From Mycetocola reblochoni REB411 (GTDB lineage Bacteria; Actinomycetota; Actinomycetes; Actinomycetales; Microbacteriaceae), in contig NZ_FUKR01000048.1 in NCBI RefSeq assembly GCF_900163835.1, forward strand, positions 1-64,000: a stretch of 64,000 nt of DNA, in the 5' to 3' direction. The position numbers were made by a program, and so were the translations under genes. Below the pieces are notes generated by a model. That model did not search any database. It was not told the origin of the DNA and saw only the letters and a list, made by a program, of their open reading frames with translations. Below are positions 35,484 through 44,257 of this stretch, one piece after another (within the stretch, counting starts at the first letter, position 1; each line of letters starts with the position of its first letter).

Positions 35484-35999
35484 CTACCCCGCAGAGCCCT
35501 GGACCGGGGGCGGGGCGGCGATACTGGGCTCAGCGGGGGAGAGCACACGCTCGAAGCAGATCGAGTGCGGGTCGTCCGCGTAGGCGCCGAAGCGCTCGAT
35601 CCGCCGGTAGCCCTCCCGCTCGTACAGCCGGATCGCCTCCGGCTGCCTGTCGCCGGCCTCGAGCAGCATCCGCGTCGCCCCCTCCGCCCGTGCGGCCGAT
35701 TCGAGCGCCCTGAGCACGGCGACGGCGACGCCCCTGCCGCGGGACTCGGGCACCACGTACATCCGCTTGAGCTCGACCACCCCGTCGCCGAGCGGTCGCA
35801 GCCCACCGCAGCCGAGCGCTGAGCCGTCCGCCGCGCGGGCGACGAGGAAGACGCTGACCGAGTCGGCCGTCGGGGCCGCGCCGTACTCGTGGTCGTCGTT
35901 GCCGTAGCGGGAGTCGAGCTCGGCCCGCTGGGCGGCGCGCAGCGATGTCGCGTCCGGGTCATCCCAGGCGACGCTGTCGATGCGGAGTGGGGTCGTCAT
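35484..35999 (-). CDS. GNAT-family N-acetyltransferase
   Basis: A 171-residue acetyltransferase with the acetyl-CoA pyrophosphate loop in MYVVPESRGRGVAVAVLRALE and the C-terminal strand IRLYEREGYRRIERFGAYADD. Small substrate unknown. Divergent from a TetR gene with a compound operator between them, so repression by that regulator is likely. Confidence 0.88.
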   Translation of the reverse strand: MTTPLRIDSVAWDDPDATSLRAAQRAELDSRYGNDDHEYGAAPTADSVSVFLVARAADGSALGCGGLRPLGDGVVELKRMYVVPESRGRGVAVAVLRALESAARAEGATRMLLEAGDRQPEAIRLYEREGYRRIERFGAYADDPHSICFERVLSPAEPSIAAPPPVQGSAG

Positions 36000-36016
36000 G
36001 AATCGGGTCCTCTCGT

Positions 36017-36046
36017 CGTAACAAACGTTACGGTAACACTTGTTAC
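36017..36046. promoter_or_regulatory. TetR-family operator with four half-sites
   Basis: GTAAC at 36018 and 36033 alternate with GTTAC at 36027 and 36042, giving two adjacent palindromes (CGTAAC-N4-GTTACG, 36017-36032; GTAACA-CT-TGTTAC, 36033-36046) and a third across the join. It sits between the divergent GNAT and TetR genes. Confidence 0.7.
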
Positions 36047-36159
36047 GCTGTGCTCAGACCCCGGACACGGCGACCAGCACAGCACCCCCGAGAGCCGCGT
36101 GCGGGAACCAGCCCCGCGGGCCTCCGTTCCCGCCGACCCCCAGAGAGGAGCCCGGCAGC

Positions 36160-36768
36160 ATGACCCGCACGAGAGACGACGACCGGCGCGAACGCCTGTC
36201 CGCCGCCACCTGGACCGTCCTGGCCAGGGACGGGGTCTCCGGGCTCACGCTGCGCGCCGTCGCCGCCGAGGCCGGATGCACCACCGGCCTCGTCCTGCAC
36301 GCCTTCGCCGACAAGCGTGCCCTGCTCCTGCACGCGCGCGAACTGCTGCACAGCCGTGGCACGAGCCACGCGGACGCCCTCGACGACGGAACGCGCGGGC
36401 CCGCGGACGTGCTGCGGCTGTTCCTGCTGCGCAGCGTCGACGCCGGACCGGGGGAGGACGACGGAACCGACCGCAACGAGGACGCCAGGGTGTGGCTCGG
36501 GTTCCTGGCCGCCTCGCTGTCCGACCCCGTGCTCGCCGAACGGCACAGGCAGGGCAACCACGCGTTCCTCGGCCGGTGCGCCGCCCTCATCGGCCGGGCG
36601 CTCCCCGAGCTGGGGGAGCGGGAGTGCGAGGAGAGGGCGCTCGCGCTGTCCGCCACCGTCGAGGGCCTGAACACACTGAGCACCGCCGATCCCGATCGCT
36701 ACGACCGCCGCGTCAGGCGCTCCGCGGTCGACGGCGCGATCCGCACCGCCCTGGCCCCGAGACCGTAG
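36160..36768 (+). CDS. TetR-family transcriptional regulator
   Basis: A 202-residue regulator; HTH within TWTVLARDGVSGLTLRAVAAEAGCTTGLVLHAFADKRALLLHA (about 18-62), ligand domain after that with a TetR_C-type DPVLAERHRQG. ATG at 36160 follows AGAGGAG; an upstream in-frame ATG at 36040 lies inside the operator. Likely represses itself and the divergent acetyltransferase. Inducer unknown. Confidence 0.9.
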   Translation: MTRTRDDDRRERLSAATWTVLARDGVSGLTLRAVAAEAGCTTGLVLHAFADKRALLLHARELLHSRGTSHADALDDGTRGPADVLRLFLLRSVDAGPGEDDGTDRNEDARVWLGFLAASLSDPVLAERHRQGNHAFLGRCAALIGRALPELGERECEERALALSATVEGLNTLSTADPDRYDRRVRRSAVDGAIRTALAPRP

Positions 36769-36810
36769 GCTGTAATCCCGTTCCGTCCGTCGTTCCCGAG
36801 AGGAACCCCC

Positions 36811-37233
36811 ATGGCCCGACGACCCGCGCGCGGCCCCGCCGCCGTCCTCGTTCTCCTCGGCGTGCTCGGCACGAGCGCCTGCGCACCGGGCGGAGCGGAG
36901 GAGTGCGCGAGCTGGCCGGAGCTCTCCAGCGAGCAGCAGCGCACCGACGCCTCCCAGCTCGTCGTCATCGGCACCGTCGACGAGCGCGACGGCGACGAGC
37001 GGATGCTCGGGGTCGATGCCGCGGCCTGGACCGTCACCGTCGACGAGACGCTCAAGGGCGACGCCGAGGCCGGCAGCCGGATCCGCGTCGTCTCCACGCC
37101 CGAGACGTGCGGCAGCGGCGACTGGAGCGACCCGCTCGACACCGACACCCCGCTCGTGCTCTACCTCGTCGGCGACGACCAGGGCAACTGGGCGACCGTG
37201 ACGCCGTTCGACGGGACCGCTCCGGCCGTCTGA
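36811..37233 (+). CDS. Small secreted lipoprotein of unknown function
   Basis: A 140-residue protein with Arg-rich signal peptide and lipobox (LGTSACAPG). The mature part is a predicted beta-rich domain (QLVVIGTVDERDGDERML... WTVTVDETLKGDAEAGSRI) like the tissue-inhibitor/OB-type domains found in small actinobacterial lipoproteins. GAGAGGAA precedes the ATG; TAGGCT near 36764 may be its -10. Confidence 0.72.
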   Translation: MARRPARGPAAVLVLLGVLGTSACAPGGAEECASWPELSSEQQRTDASQLVVIGTVDERDGDERMLGVDAAAWTVTVDETLKGDAEAGSRIRVVSTPETCGSGDWSDPLDTDTPLVLYLVGDDQGNWATVTPFDGTAPAV

Positions 37234-37267
37234 TCAGCGCCGGCCCCGCGGGGAGCCCGCGCCCGAC

Positions 37268-38608
37268 TCAGCCGTCGGTGACCGCGACGTTCGCGAGGTC
37301 CTGCGCCTGGGTCAGCGCCTCGCCGACCTCGCGATCACCCTCGAACATCTGGTCGAAGATGGGCTCGAACACGGCCGCGCCGTCCTCGTAGTGCGAGCTG
37401 GAGGGTGCGGGGATCGGGGTCGCACCGTTCACCGAGTCGAAGAACGGCGTGACGTCGACGTCCTCGCCGGACCAGTACGAGGTGAAGGCGTCCTCCGCCG
37501 CGGTGACGGCGGGAACCGCGCTGCCGGACGTGCCGAGGTAGGCGTTGCCCTCCTCGCTGCCCATCCAGCTCAGCACGCGCTTGATCTGGTCCTGCTTCTC
37601 GCTCTGGGCGTTGCCCGCGGCGACGATGCCGTTGGTGACCGAGACGCGGCCTTTCGGGCCGGAGGCCATCGGCACGACGCCCCAGTCGAAGTCGGCGCCG
37701 TCGGCGACGTTCTTCAGGTTGTAGACGCCCGACTGGAACAGGGCGAGCTTGCCGTCGATGAAGGCGTCGCGGCTGAAGTCGCCGTCCGCGTTCGTCTCCG
37801 CACCCGGGGGCGCGACGTGCGCGTCGTTGACCGCGTCGACGAGGTACTGGAACGCCTGGGCGGAGGCGGGCTCGGCGAAGGAGAACTGCTCGCCGTCCTC
37901 GAAGGAGCCGCCGTTCGAGCCGATGTAGGGCAGCAGGATCGCCTGCAGGTCGTTGCCGATGTTGGTGCCGTACTGCGCCAGCTTGTCGCCGGAGAAGCCC
38001 TTCTCGTCGCCGCGCGTGCCCGACTCGTCGACGGTGAGCTTCTTGGCCACGTCGAGGAAGGTGTCGTCGTCCTCGTCGGGGCTCCAGACCAGGGAGCCGA
38101 GGGACTCCGGGTCCACGCCGGCCTCCTCGAGGAGGTCGGCGTTGTAGTACGTCGCAATGCCGGCGTCGTACACCTGCGGGACACCCCAGAGGACGTCGTC
38201 CCTGGTGAACTGATCGACGACGCTGGACTCCCAGGCGCCGCGCGCGTTCGACCCGAGCGCCTCGTCGATGTTGACGAGGTTGTTGCTGTCCGCGTAGCCC
38301 GCGTAGCTGGACGAGTTCACCCAGAACACGTCCGCCGCGGTGGACCCGGCCACGTCGGTGCGCAGCTGCGTCCAGTACTCGTCCCACGGGACGACGGAGA
38401 CCTCGACGTCGATGTCGCTGTTGGCCTTCTCGAACGCGGCGAACGACTCCTCGTAGGAGGCCGCGACCGTCTCGTCCCACAGCCGGACGGTCACCGTCGT
38501 GGTGCCGTCGGGGTTCTGGGTGCTGCTCGGCGCGGGGGAGGAGCACCCGGCGAGGGCGAGGGCGCCGACGGCGACGACGGCGGTGATGACGAGGGGGCGA
38601 GTACGCAT
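37268..38608 (-). CDS. Sugar ABC transporter substrate-binding lipoprotein (orphan)
   Basis: A 446-residue family-1 extracellular binding protein. ATG at 38608 starts a signal peptide with lipobox LALAGCSSP and has AGGAAGAG upstream; the frame continues to 38854 without sense. Family features: VRLWDETVAASYEESFAAFEKAN near the N-terminus, WVNSSSYAGYAD, and GKLALFQSGVYNLKN. No permease or ATPase genes are adjacent, so it must use permeases encoded elsewhere. TAGCAT (38693-38688) may be its -10. Confidence 0.88.
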   Translation of the reverse strand: MRTRPLVITAVVAVGALALAGCSSPAPSSTQNPDGTTTVTVRLWDETVAASYEESFAAFEKANSDIDVEVSVVPWDEYWTQLRTDVAGSTAADVFWVNSSSYAGYADSNNLVNIDEALGSNARGAWESSVVDQFTRDDVLWGVPQVYDAGIATYYNADLLEEAGVDPESLGSLVWSPDEDDDTFLDVAKKLTVDESGTRGDEKGFSGDKLAQYGTNIGNDLQAILLPYIGSNGGSFEDGEQFSFAEPASAQAFQYLVDAVNDAHVAPPGAETNADGDFSRDAFIDGKLALFQSGVYNLKNVADGADFDWGVVPMASGPKGRVSVTNGIVAAGNAQSEKQDQIKRVLSWMGSEEGNAYLGTSGSAVPAVTAAEDAFTSYWSGEDVDVTPFFDSVNGATPIPAPSSSHYEDGAAVFEPIFDQMFEGDREVGEALTQAQDLANVAVTDG

Positions 38609-38841
38609 GCTGCTCTTCCTGGGCCGACGCAGCCCGGTCGGGTGTCCGGGGTGCTCCGCGGCCCGAGACGGGGTTCGGACCCCCACGATGCTAGACCACG
38701 CCACTGCAAACATCGAACGGGCGTCCGGCCGGGCCGACGCGGGCCGAGGTGTTCTGCCCGCGCTCGGGAGCGGGGGAGTGCACAGCGACGGCCTCACGGA
38801 GCGGTCTACCGCGAGCCGCGGTCGAGGACCAGGATGGGGCC

Positions 38842-40080
38842 ATGACGCCCGCAACCGAGCTCCCGCCCCTCACCGACCTCTACACGGACCTGCACGCGCA
38901 CCCCGAGCTCAGCCTCGCCGAGACGCGCACGGCCGGCATCGTCGCCGAGCGGCTGCGCGCAGTGGGCTGCACCGTGGACACGGGCGTCGGAGGGACGGGG
39001 GTCGTCGGGGTCCTCGACCGCGGAGACGGACCGACCGTGCTGCTCCGCGCCGACATGGACGCGCTCCCGGTGGCCGAGCAGACCGGGCTGCCCTACCGGA
39101 GCACGGTGACGACGGTCACGCCCGACGGCCGTGAGGTGCCCGTCATGCATGCCTGCGGCCACGACATGCACACCGCCGCCCTGCTCGGCGCCGTCGCCGA
39201 GCTCGCCGCCGACACCGCTTGGAGCGGCAGGGCGCTCGCCGTCTTCCAGCCGGCCGAGGAGCTCGGCACCGGTGCCGCCGCAATGGTCGCCGACGGGCTG
39301 TTCGAGCGCTTCGGCACCCCCGACGTTGTCCTCGGCCAGCACGTCGCCCCACTGCCGGCCGGCGTGCTCGGCGTGCAGCCGGGACCGGCGTTCGCCGGCT
39401 CCGACGCCCTGACCATCCGGCTGTACGGCAGGGGAGGCCACGGATCACGCCCGGAGACGACGATCGATCCGGTCGTCCTCGCCGCCGCGGTGATCCTCCG
39501 GCTGCAGACGATCGTCTCGCGAGAGGTCGCCGGAGCAGAGACCGCCGTGCTCACCGTCGGCTCCGTCCACGCAGGGACGGCACCCAACATCATCCCCGAC
39601 ACGGCCGAGCTCACCGTCGGCATCCGGACGTTCACGCCGCAGGTGCGCGACCGCATCCTCACGGCGATCGAGCGCATCGTCCGCGCCGAGTGCGCCGCAT
39701 CGGGGGCCGAGCGCGAGCCGGAGTTCACCTCGACCCACTCCTTCCCCCCTCTGGTCAACGACGGGGAGGGGGCCAGGGCGACCGCGGCCGCCCTCGCCGC
39801 GGGCGTGCCCGGCATCAGGGTCATCGAGCCGGGGCCGGTCACCGGGAGCGAAGACGTCGGCGGCTTCGCCACGGCGTCAGGCGCCCCACTGGTCTACTGG
39901 ATCCTCGGCGGGGCCGACCCCTCGCTGTTCGCCGGGGCGAGGGACGAGGAGGACATCGCCCGCATCGTGGCCGAGCAGCCGTCCAACCACTCGCCGTTCT
40001 TCGCGCCGGTCATCGAGCCCACGCTCGGCATCGGCGTCGCGGCGCTGCGAACCGCGGCGCTGCACTGGCTCGCCCGCTGA
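38842..40080 (+). CDS. M20-family amidohydrolase (N-acyl-amino-acid hydrolase type)
   Basis: A 412-residue di-metal hydrolase of the M20D type. Metal and catalytic regions: LRADMDALPV, HACGHDMHTAALLG and VFQPAEELGTGAAAM, then the dimerisation lid (YGRGGHGSRPETTIDPV). ATG at 38842 is 6 nt after CAGGAT; an earlier ATG at 38749 lacks similarity. Substrate may be an N-acyl amino acid or hippurate-like amide. Confidence 0.9.
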   Translation: MTPATELPPLTDLYTDLHAHPELSLAETRTAGIVAERLRAVGCTVDTGVGGTGVVGVLDRGDGPTVLLRADMDALPVAEQTGLPYRSTVTTVTPDGREVPVMHACGHDMHTAALLGAVAELAADTAWSGRALAVFQPAEELGTGAAAMVADGLFERFGTPDVVLGQHVAPLPAGVLGVQPGPAFAGSDALTIRLYGRGGHGSRPETTIDPVVLAAAVILRLQTIVSREVAGAETAVLTVGSVHAGTAPNIIPDTAELTVGIRTFTPQVRDRILTAIERIVRAECAASGAEREPEFTSTHSFPPLVNDGEGARATAAALAAGVPGIRVIEPGPVTGSEDVGGFATASGAPLVYWILGGADPSLFAGARDEEDIARIVAEQPSNHSPFFAPVIEPTLGIGVAALRTAALHWLAR

Positions 40081-40101
40081 GGCGACGGGAACGCCGCCCC
40101 A

Positions 40102-40127
40102 GCGGACGCCACGGCTCAGGCGTCCGC
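40102..40127 (+). terminator. Terminator after the M20 gene
   Basis: 9-bp stem GCGGACGCC/GGCGTCCGC with 8-nt loop; the right arm includes the last codons of the convergent aldo/keto reductase gene. Confidence 0.5.
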
Positions 40128-41177
40128 CGACACCGCCCAGAAGTTCACGCCCGCGTCGCCGGCGAACTCGTCGATCGCCGTCAGCTCCTCCTGGCTGAAC
40201 TCGAGGTTGTCGAGCGCCGCGAGGTTCTCCTTCAGCTGCGTGACCGACGAGACCCCGATGAGCGTCGACACGACGGCGGGGTTGTGCAGCACCCAGGCCA
40301 GCGCCATCTGCGCCAGCGACTGCCCCCGGCCCGCGGCGATGACGGCCAGTCCGCGCAGCCGGCGACGCAGCTCCTCGTCGACGTGACGCGACCGCGGCGA
40401 ACCGGCCGACTCCGCGGGGGCGTCTCCGAGATAGCGGTCGGTCAGCAGGCCCTGCGCGAGCGCTGTGAACGCGATCGCCCCGCGGCCGCGACGGACGAGC
40501 ACCTCGTCCAGTCCGCCCTCGATCCAGCGGTTCAGCAGCGAGTACGCCGGCTGGTGGATGACCAGGGGGGTGCCCAGCCTGTCCGCGATGTCGAGCGCCT
40601 GCTCGGTGCGCTCCGCCGAGTAGGACGAGATCCCGACGTAGCGGGTCTTGCCCTGCCGGACGGCCGTGTCGAGAGCCCCGATCGTCTCCTCCAGCGGGGT
40701 GTCCTCGTCGAAGCGGTGCGAGTAGAAGATGTCGACGTGGTCGAGGCCGAGCCGCTGCAGCGAGGCGTCCAGGCTGGAGAGCAGGTACCCGCGCGAGCCG
40801 AGCTGTCCGAACGGCCCCGGCCACATGTCCCAGCCGGCCTTCGTCGTGATCGTGAGCTCGTCGCGGTACGGCGCGAAGTCCTTGCGCAGGTGCCGGCCGA
40901 GGTTCTCCTCCGCCGAGCCGTACGGCGGACCGTAGTTGTTGGCCAGGTCCCAGTGGTTGACCCCGTGGTCGAAGGCGTAGCGGAGGATCTCGCGCTGGGT
41001 CTGGAAGGGGCGGTCGTCGCCGAAGTTGTACCAGAAGCCGAGCGAGAGCGGCGGCAGCAGCAGCCCGCTGTCGCCGAGGCGGCGGTACTCGGTGCCGGTG
41101 TAGCGATCGGCTGCGGCGCGGTAGGGCGCGTGGGTGTCGGGGACCCCCTGGTCGAAGCGGACACGCGACTGCGTCAT
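40116..41177 (-). CDS. Aldo/keto reductase (YghZ-like)
   Basis: A 353-residue NADPH-dependent reductase like L-glyceraldehyde-3-phosphate reductase YghZ: YRRLGDSGLLLPPLSLGFWYNFG at the start, catalytic DLANNYGPP (Asp, Tyr), TITTKAGWDMWPGP (Lys), IFYSHRFD (His) and the C-terminal VSTLIGVSSVTQLKEN for cofactor binding. Role is probably reduction of toxic aldehydes such as methylglyoxal. Confidence 0.92.
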   Translation of the reverse strand: MTQSRVRFDQGVPDTHAPYRAAADRYTGTEYRRLGDSGLLLPPLSLGFWYNFGDDRPFQTQREILRYAFDHGVNHWDLANNYGPPYGSAEENLGRHLRKDFAPYRDELTITTKAGWDMWPGPFGQLGSRGYLLSSLDASLQRLGLDHVDIFYSHRFDEDTPLEETIGALDTAVRQGKTRYVGISSYSAERTEQALDIADRLGTPLVIHQPAYSLLNRWIEGGLDEVLVRRGRGAIAFTALAQGLLTDRYLGDAPAESAGSPRSRHVDEELRRRLRGLAVIAAGRGQSLAQMALAWVLHNPAVVSTLIGVSSVTQLKENLAALDNLEFSQEELTAIDEFAGDAGVNFWAVSADA

Positions 41178-41320
41178 GGCACGGACTCCCTTGTTGCCGG
41201 TAGACGCCGCCGTCCGGCGACGCCATCGTCAGCCTAAACGGGATCGGGGCGCGCGGACCAGCGACCGCGTCACACGCCGACGGGTATCGTCCGCCACGCC
41301 GGACGGGCTAACCTTCACCC

Positions 41321-42493
41321 ATGGCGACACCGGCACAGACACCCTCGACCGGCCGCGGCCGGCTCACCGCGCTCCTCACCGACCAGCTGGGCTGGCTGGC
41401 GATGCGGAGCCTGCAGATCCTGGTGGTGATCGGTCTGGCCGCCCTGCTGGTGGTCGCGCTCGTCCAGCTGAAGGTCGTGGTCATCCCCGTCCTCATCGCA
41501 CTCATCCTCTCCGCCGCAATCTCGCCGGTGGTCCGCTGGCTCGCGGCCAAGAAGGTGCCGAAGATGCTCGCAACCTGGATCACCCTGATCGCCGGTGCGC
41601 TCATCTTCGGCGGCGTCGTCTGGCTGATCTCCTCGACCGTCTCGAACCAGTGGGACGACCTGGTCGAGTCGGCGAGCAACGGCGTCGCGCAGATCAACGA
41701 CGCGCTCCAGCACCTGCCGTTCTCCATCAGCAACGACCAACTGGAGAGCATGAAGAGCGCCGTCGGGGACTTCCTCACCAGCAGCCAGTTCGGCTCGGGG
41801 GCCATCGCGGGCGTGTCCGCCGTCGCGAGCGTGATCACCGGCTTCCTGCTGACCCTGGTCATCCTGTTCTACTTCCTCAAGGACGGCGACCGGATCTGGG
41901 CGTTCATCCTCACCCCGTTCAGCGGCGAGCGCTACGCCCGCGGCGTCCGGGTGGGCCAGACCACGCAGCGCGTGCTCGGCGGTTACGTCAGGGGGACGGC
42001 GACGATCGCCCTCGTCGACGCGATCGGCATCGGCGCGGTGCTGCTGATCATGCAGGTGCCGCTCGCGATCCCGCTCACCGTGGTCGTCTTCGTCGGCGCG
42101 TTCATCCCGATCGTCGGGGCGACGCTGGCCGGAACGCTCGCGGCGCTCGTCGCGCTCGTCGACCAGGGGCTCGTCGTCGCACTGATCGTCGTGGCCGCGG
42201 TCGTCGCCGTCAACCAGCTGGAGGGGAACCTGCTTCAGCCCGTGGTCATGGCCCAGTCGCTGAAGCTGCACCCGCTCGTCGTCCTCGTCGCGCTGACCGG
42301 CGGCACCGTGCTGGCAGGGATCATCGGTGCGGTGCTGGCGGTCCCGATCGTCGCCGCGGCGTGGGCGATCATCAAGACCTGGAACGTCCCCGCAGACCCG
42401 GAGGTGCTCGCCAGCGACGCGGCGGCGGAGCCGGCGCGGCCGCGACCGCCACGCGGACGGCTCGCCCGATTCATCCTCGGCGCGCGCGGCTGA
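41321..42493 (+). CDS. AI-2E-family transporter
   Basis: A 390-residue PF01594 membrane protein with about seven to eight helices. Typical segments: ILVVIGLAALLVVALVQLK, LILFYFLKDGDRIW, VGAFIPIVGATLAG and VNQLEGNLLQPVVM. Members export small molecules or act as Na+/H+ antiporters; a quorum-signal role is not established here. ATG is 6 nt after TAACCT (41309-41314), so a leaderless mRNA is likely. Confidence 0.88.
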   Translation: MATPAQTPSTGRGRLTALLTDQLGWLAMRSLQILVVIGLAALLVVALVQLKVVVIPVLIALILSAAISPVVRWLAAKKVPKMLATWITLIAGALIFGGVVWLISSTVSNQWDDLVESASNGVAQINDALQHLPFSISNDQLESMKSAVGDFLTSSQFGSGAIAGVSAVASVITGFLLTLVILFYFLKDGDRIWAFILTPFSGERYARGVRVGQTTQRVLGGYVRGTATIALVDAIGIGAVLLIMQVPLAIPLTVVVFVGAFIPIVGATLAGTLAALVALVDQGLVVALIVVAAVVAVNQLEGNLLQPVVMAQSLKLHPLVVLVALTGGTVLAGIIGAVLAVPIVAAAWAIIKTWNVPADPEVLASDAAAEPARPRPPRGRLARFILGARG

Positions 42494-42512
42494 TCCTCCG
42501 GGCTTCCGATTA

Positions 42513-42533
42513 ACCCCCGCCCTGGCCGGGGGT
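42513..42533 (+). terminator. Terminator after the AI-2E-family gene
   Basis: 7-bp stem ACCCCCG/CGGGGGT with 7-nt loop, 20 bp after the stop and just before the next promoter. Confidence 0.6.
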
Positions 42534-42564
42534 GTCGGCGGTCACAGCGTCTACTCTTGACGCT

Positions 42565-43893
42565 ATGGCGACGCCGCTGACCACCCTCGCGCTGCTCGGC
42601 GTACCGAGCCCCTCCGCCCCGCTGCTGACCGGCGCGGCCGAGCTGCTCTCCGCCGACCCGGGGCGGTCGATCCGCATCATCGGGGTCGGCCCCGACCTCA
42701 TCGACGACGCGCGCTGGCAGGCGGAGCTGCGCTCCGCACTCGAGGCGGCCGGCTACAGCAGGTCGGTGACCCGGAGGACGACGACGGGGGCCCGCTGGGT
42801 GGTCGCCGACCCGCGGACGGCCGCCGGCGTGCGGACCATGCTCGCCGCGACGGGCGGACGGGTCGCCCTGCACCTGGACACCCCGCACGCCGACACCCTG
42901 GCCGTGCTCGCCGCGCTCCGCGAGCACGGCGTCCCCTCGGGTCTCACCCTCTCCCTGTCGGGTCCGTTCGGGACGACGCTGCGCACGGCGCGCGCCCTGA
43001 ACCGCGCGCTCCAGACCACCCTGCCCGACAGCAGGACCCACCGGATCGACCCGGGACTGAGCACGGACATGCTGACGAGCCTGCTCGGCCTGCGCTTCGG
43101 GAACCGCCTGTTCGAGCCCCTGCTCGGCGCGGGCAACATCGCCCGGATCGAGATCGTCCGCGAGGAGCCGCGCGCCCAGTCGCCGGACGAGTGCGGGCCG
43201 CTCGCCGGTGTCGTCCAGACGGAGCTGCTCCACCTGCTCGGCGTCCTGCTCATGGAGCCGCCGTCGAGCCTCGGTGCCGACGAGCTCCGCGGCGGCCTGC
43301 TGCAGGTGCTCCGCGCGACGAGCGTCGCCGGCGACGGGCCGGGCGCGTCGCGACGGGCGCGCTACCTCGGCGGCACGATCGACAAGGTGCCGTTCCCGGC
43401 GTTCACCGCCTCGGGGGCCGCGGACACCGAGACGCTGGCCGAGGTGAACGTCCAGGTCGACACCTGGCGCTGGGCCGGCGTCCCCATCGTTCTGCGCGCC
43501 GGGCGGGCGCTGAGCGCCAGGCACGAGATCCTCATCACGCTGAAGGACCCGCCCCGCGTGCCGCGTGGGCTCAACCCGGCGCGGACGCCGTCGACCGTGC
43601 GGATCGGGCTGGACCCCGCCGAGGTCCAGATCACGCTCGGCATGTCCGGTGGCCCCGATCCGTACACGCTGGAGGCCCGATCGTTCGCGACGGCCCCGCT
43701 CAGAGGTTCGGGCAGCGCGGCGGCGCAGTTGCTGGAGGGCGTGCTCTCCGGCGACACGACGCTCAGCCTGGGGGCGCACGCGGTCGAGGAGGGCTGGCGG
43801 ATCGTGACGCCTGTCCTGAACGCCTGGCAGCGCGGCGACGTGCCCATGGACCAGTACCGGCCGGGCGGGACGGGCCCGAGCGCCTGGCGCTGA
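42565..43893 (+). CDS. Degenerate glucose-6-phosphate dehydrogenase homologue (probable pseudoenzyme)
   Basis: A 442-residue protein. Its C-terminal two thirds follow G6PD closely: LTLSLSGPFGTTLRTARALN, ALRFGN-like LGLRFGNRLFEPLLGAGN, VVQTELLHLLGVLLMEPPSS, TLAEVNVQVDTWRWAGVPIV and EGWRIVTPVLNAW. The active-site signature RIDHYLGK is instead RIDPGLST: the His and Lys that bind substrate are gone. The N-terminal GASGDL NADP loop is LLGVPSPSAPLL. Catalysis is therefore unlikely; a regulatory or assembly role is an inference. TACTCT lies 7 nt before ATG 42565, which I prefer to ATG 42532. Confidence 0.78.
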   Translation: MATPLTTLALLGVPSPSAPLLTGAAELLSADPGRSIRIIGVGPDLIDDARWQAELRSALEAAGYSRSVTRRTTTGARWVVADPRTAAGVRTMLAATGGRVALHLDTPHADTLAVLAALREHGVPSGLTLSLSGPFGTTLRTARALNRALQTTLPDSRTHRIDPGLSTDMLTSLLGLRFGNRLFEPLLGAGNIARIEIVREEPRAQSPDECGPLAGVVQTELLHLLGVLLMEPPSSLGADELRGGLLQVLRATSVAGDGPGASRRARYLGGTIDKVPFPAFTASGAADTETLAEVNVQVDTWRWAGVPIVLRAGRALSARHEILITLKDPPRVPRGLNPARTPSTVRIGLDPAEVQITLGMSGGPDPYTLEARSFATAPLRGSGSAAAQLLEGVLSGDTTLSLGAHAVEEGWRIVTPVLNAWQRGDVPMDQYRPGGTGPSAWR

Positions 43894-43906
43894 CGAGGGA
43901 GCGACG

Positions 43907-44191
43907 ATGACGGACGGCAGCGGCGGCGGCGCGTGGGGACGAGCCCACCTCACCTTCGGCTGGGCCGAGGCTCGGCTGCGGCGGATGCGGCGGCGCGAGG
44001 AACCCGACCACCGGGGGGACGAGCCGGGGAACGACGGTGGGGCGGACGATGCGGCCGCGACGGACCGTTCCTCCGGTGCCACCGATCCCGCTGCCCATCG
44101 GGACGGTCCCTACGTGCACCCGCGCACGCGGGAACGTCACGGTGAGCGCGGTCGTGGCGCCGCGTCGGACGGGGACGCCGACTCCCTCTAG
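43907..44191 (+). CDS. Small Arg/Asp-rich protein of unknown function
   Basis: A 94-residue, low-complexity, highly charged protein (WAEARLRRMRRREEP, then Asp/Gly-rich and HPRTRERHGERGRG). GAGGGAG precedes the ATG, 13 bp after the G6PD homologue, so they form a unit. It could be disordered. Not recognised; the frame might be chance. Confidence 0.4.
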   Translation: MTDGSGGGAWGRAHLTFGWAEARLRRMRRREEPDHRGDEPGNDGGADDAAATDRSSGATDPAAHRDGPYVHPRTRERHGERGRGAASDGDADSL

Positions 44192-44257
44192 GGGCCATGG
44201 TGACCGGGCGGCCGCGGCGGACCCGCCACGGCGACAGTACCCGGACCGGTGAGGGCC

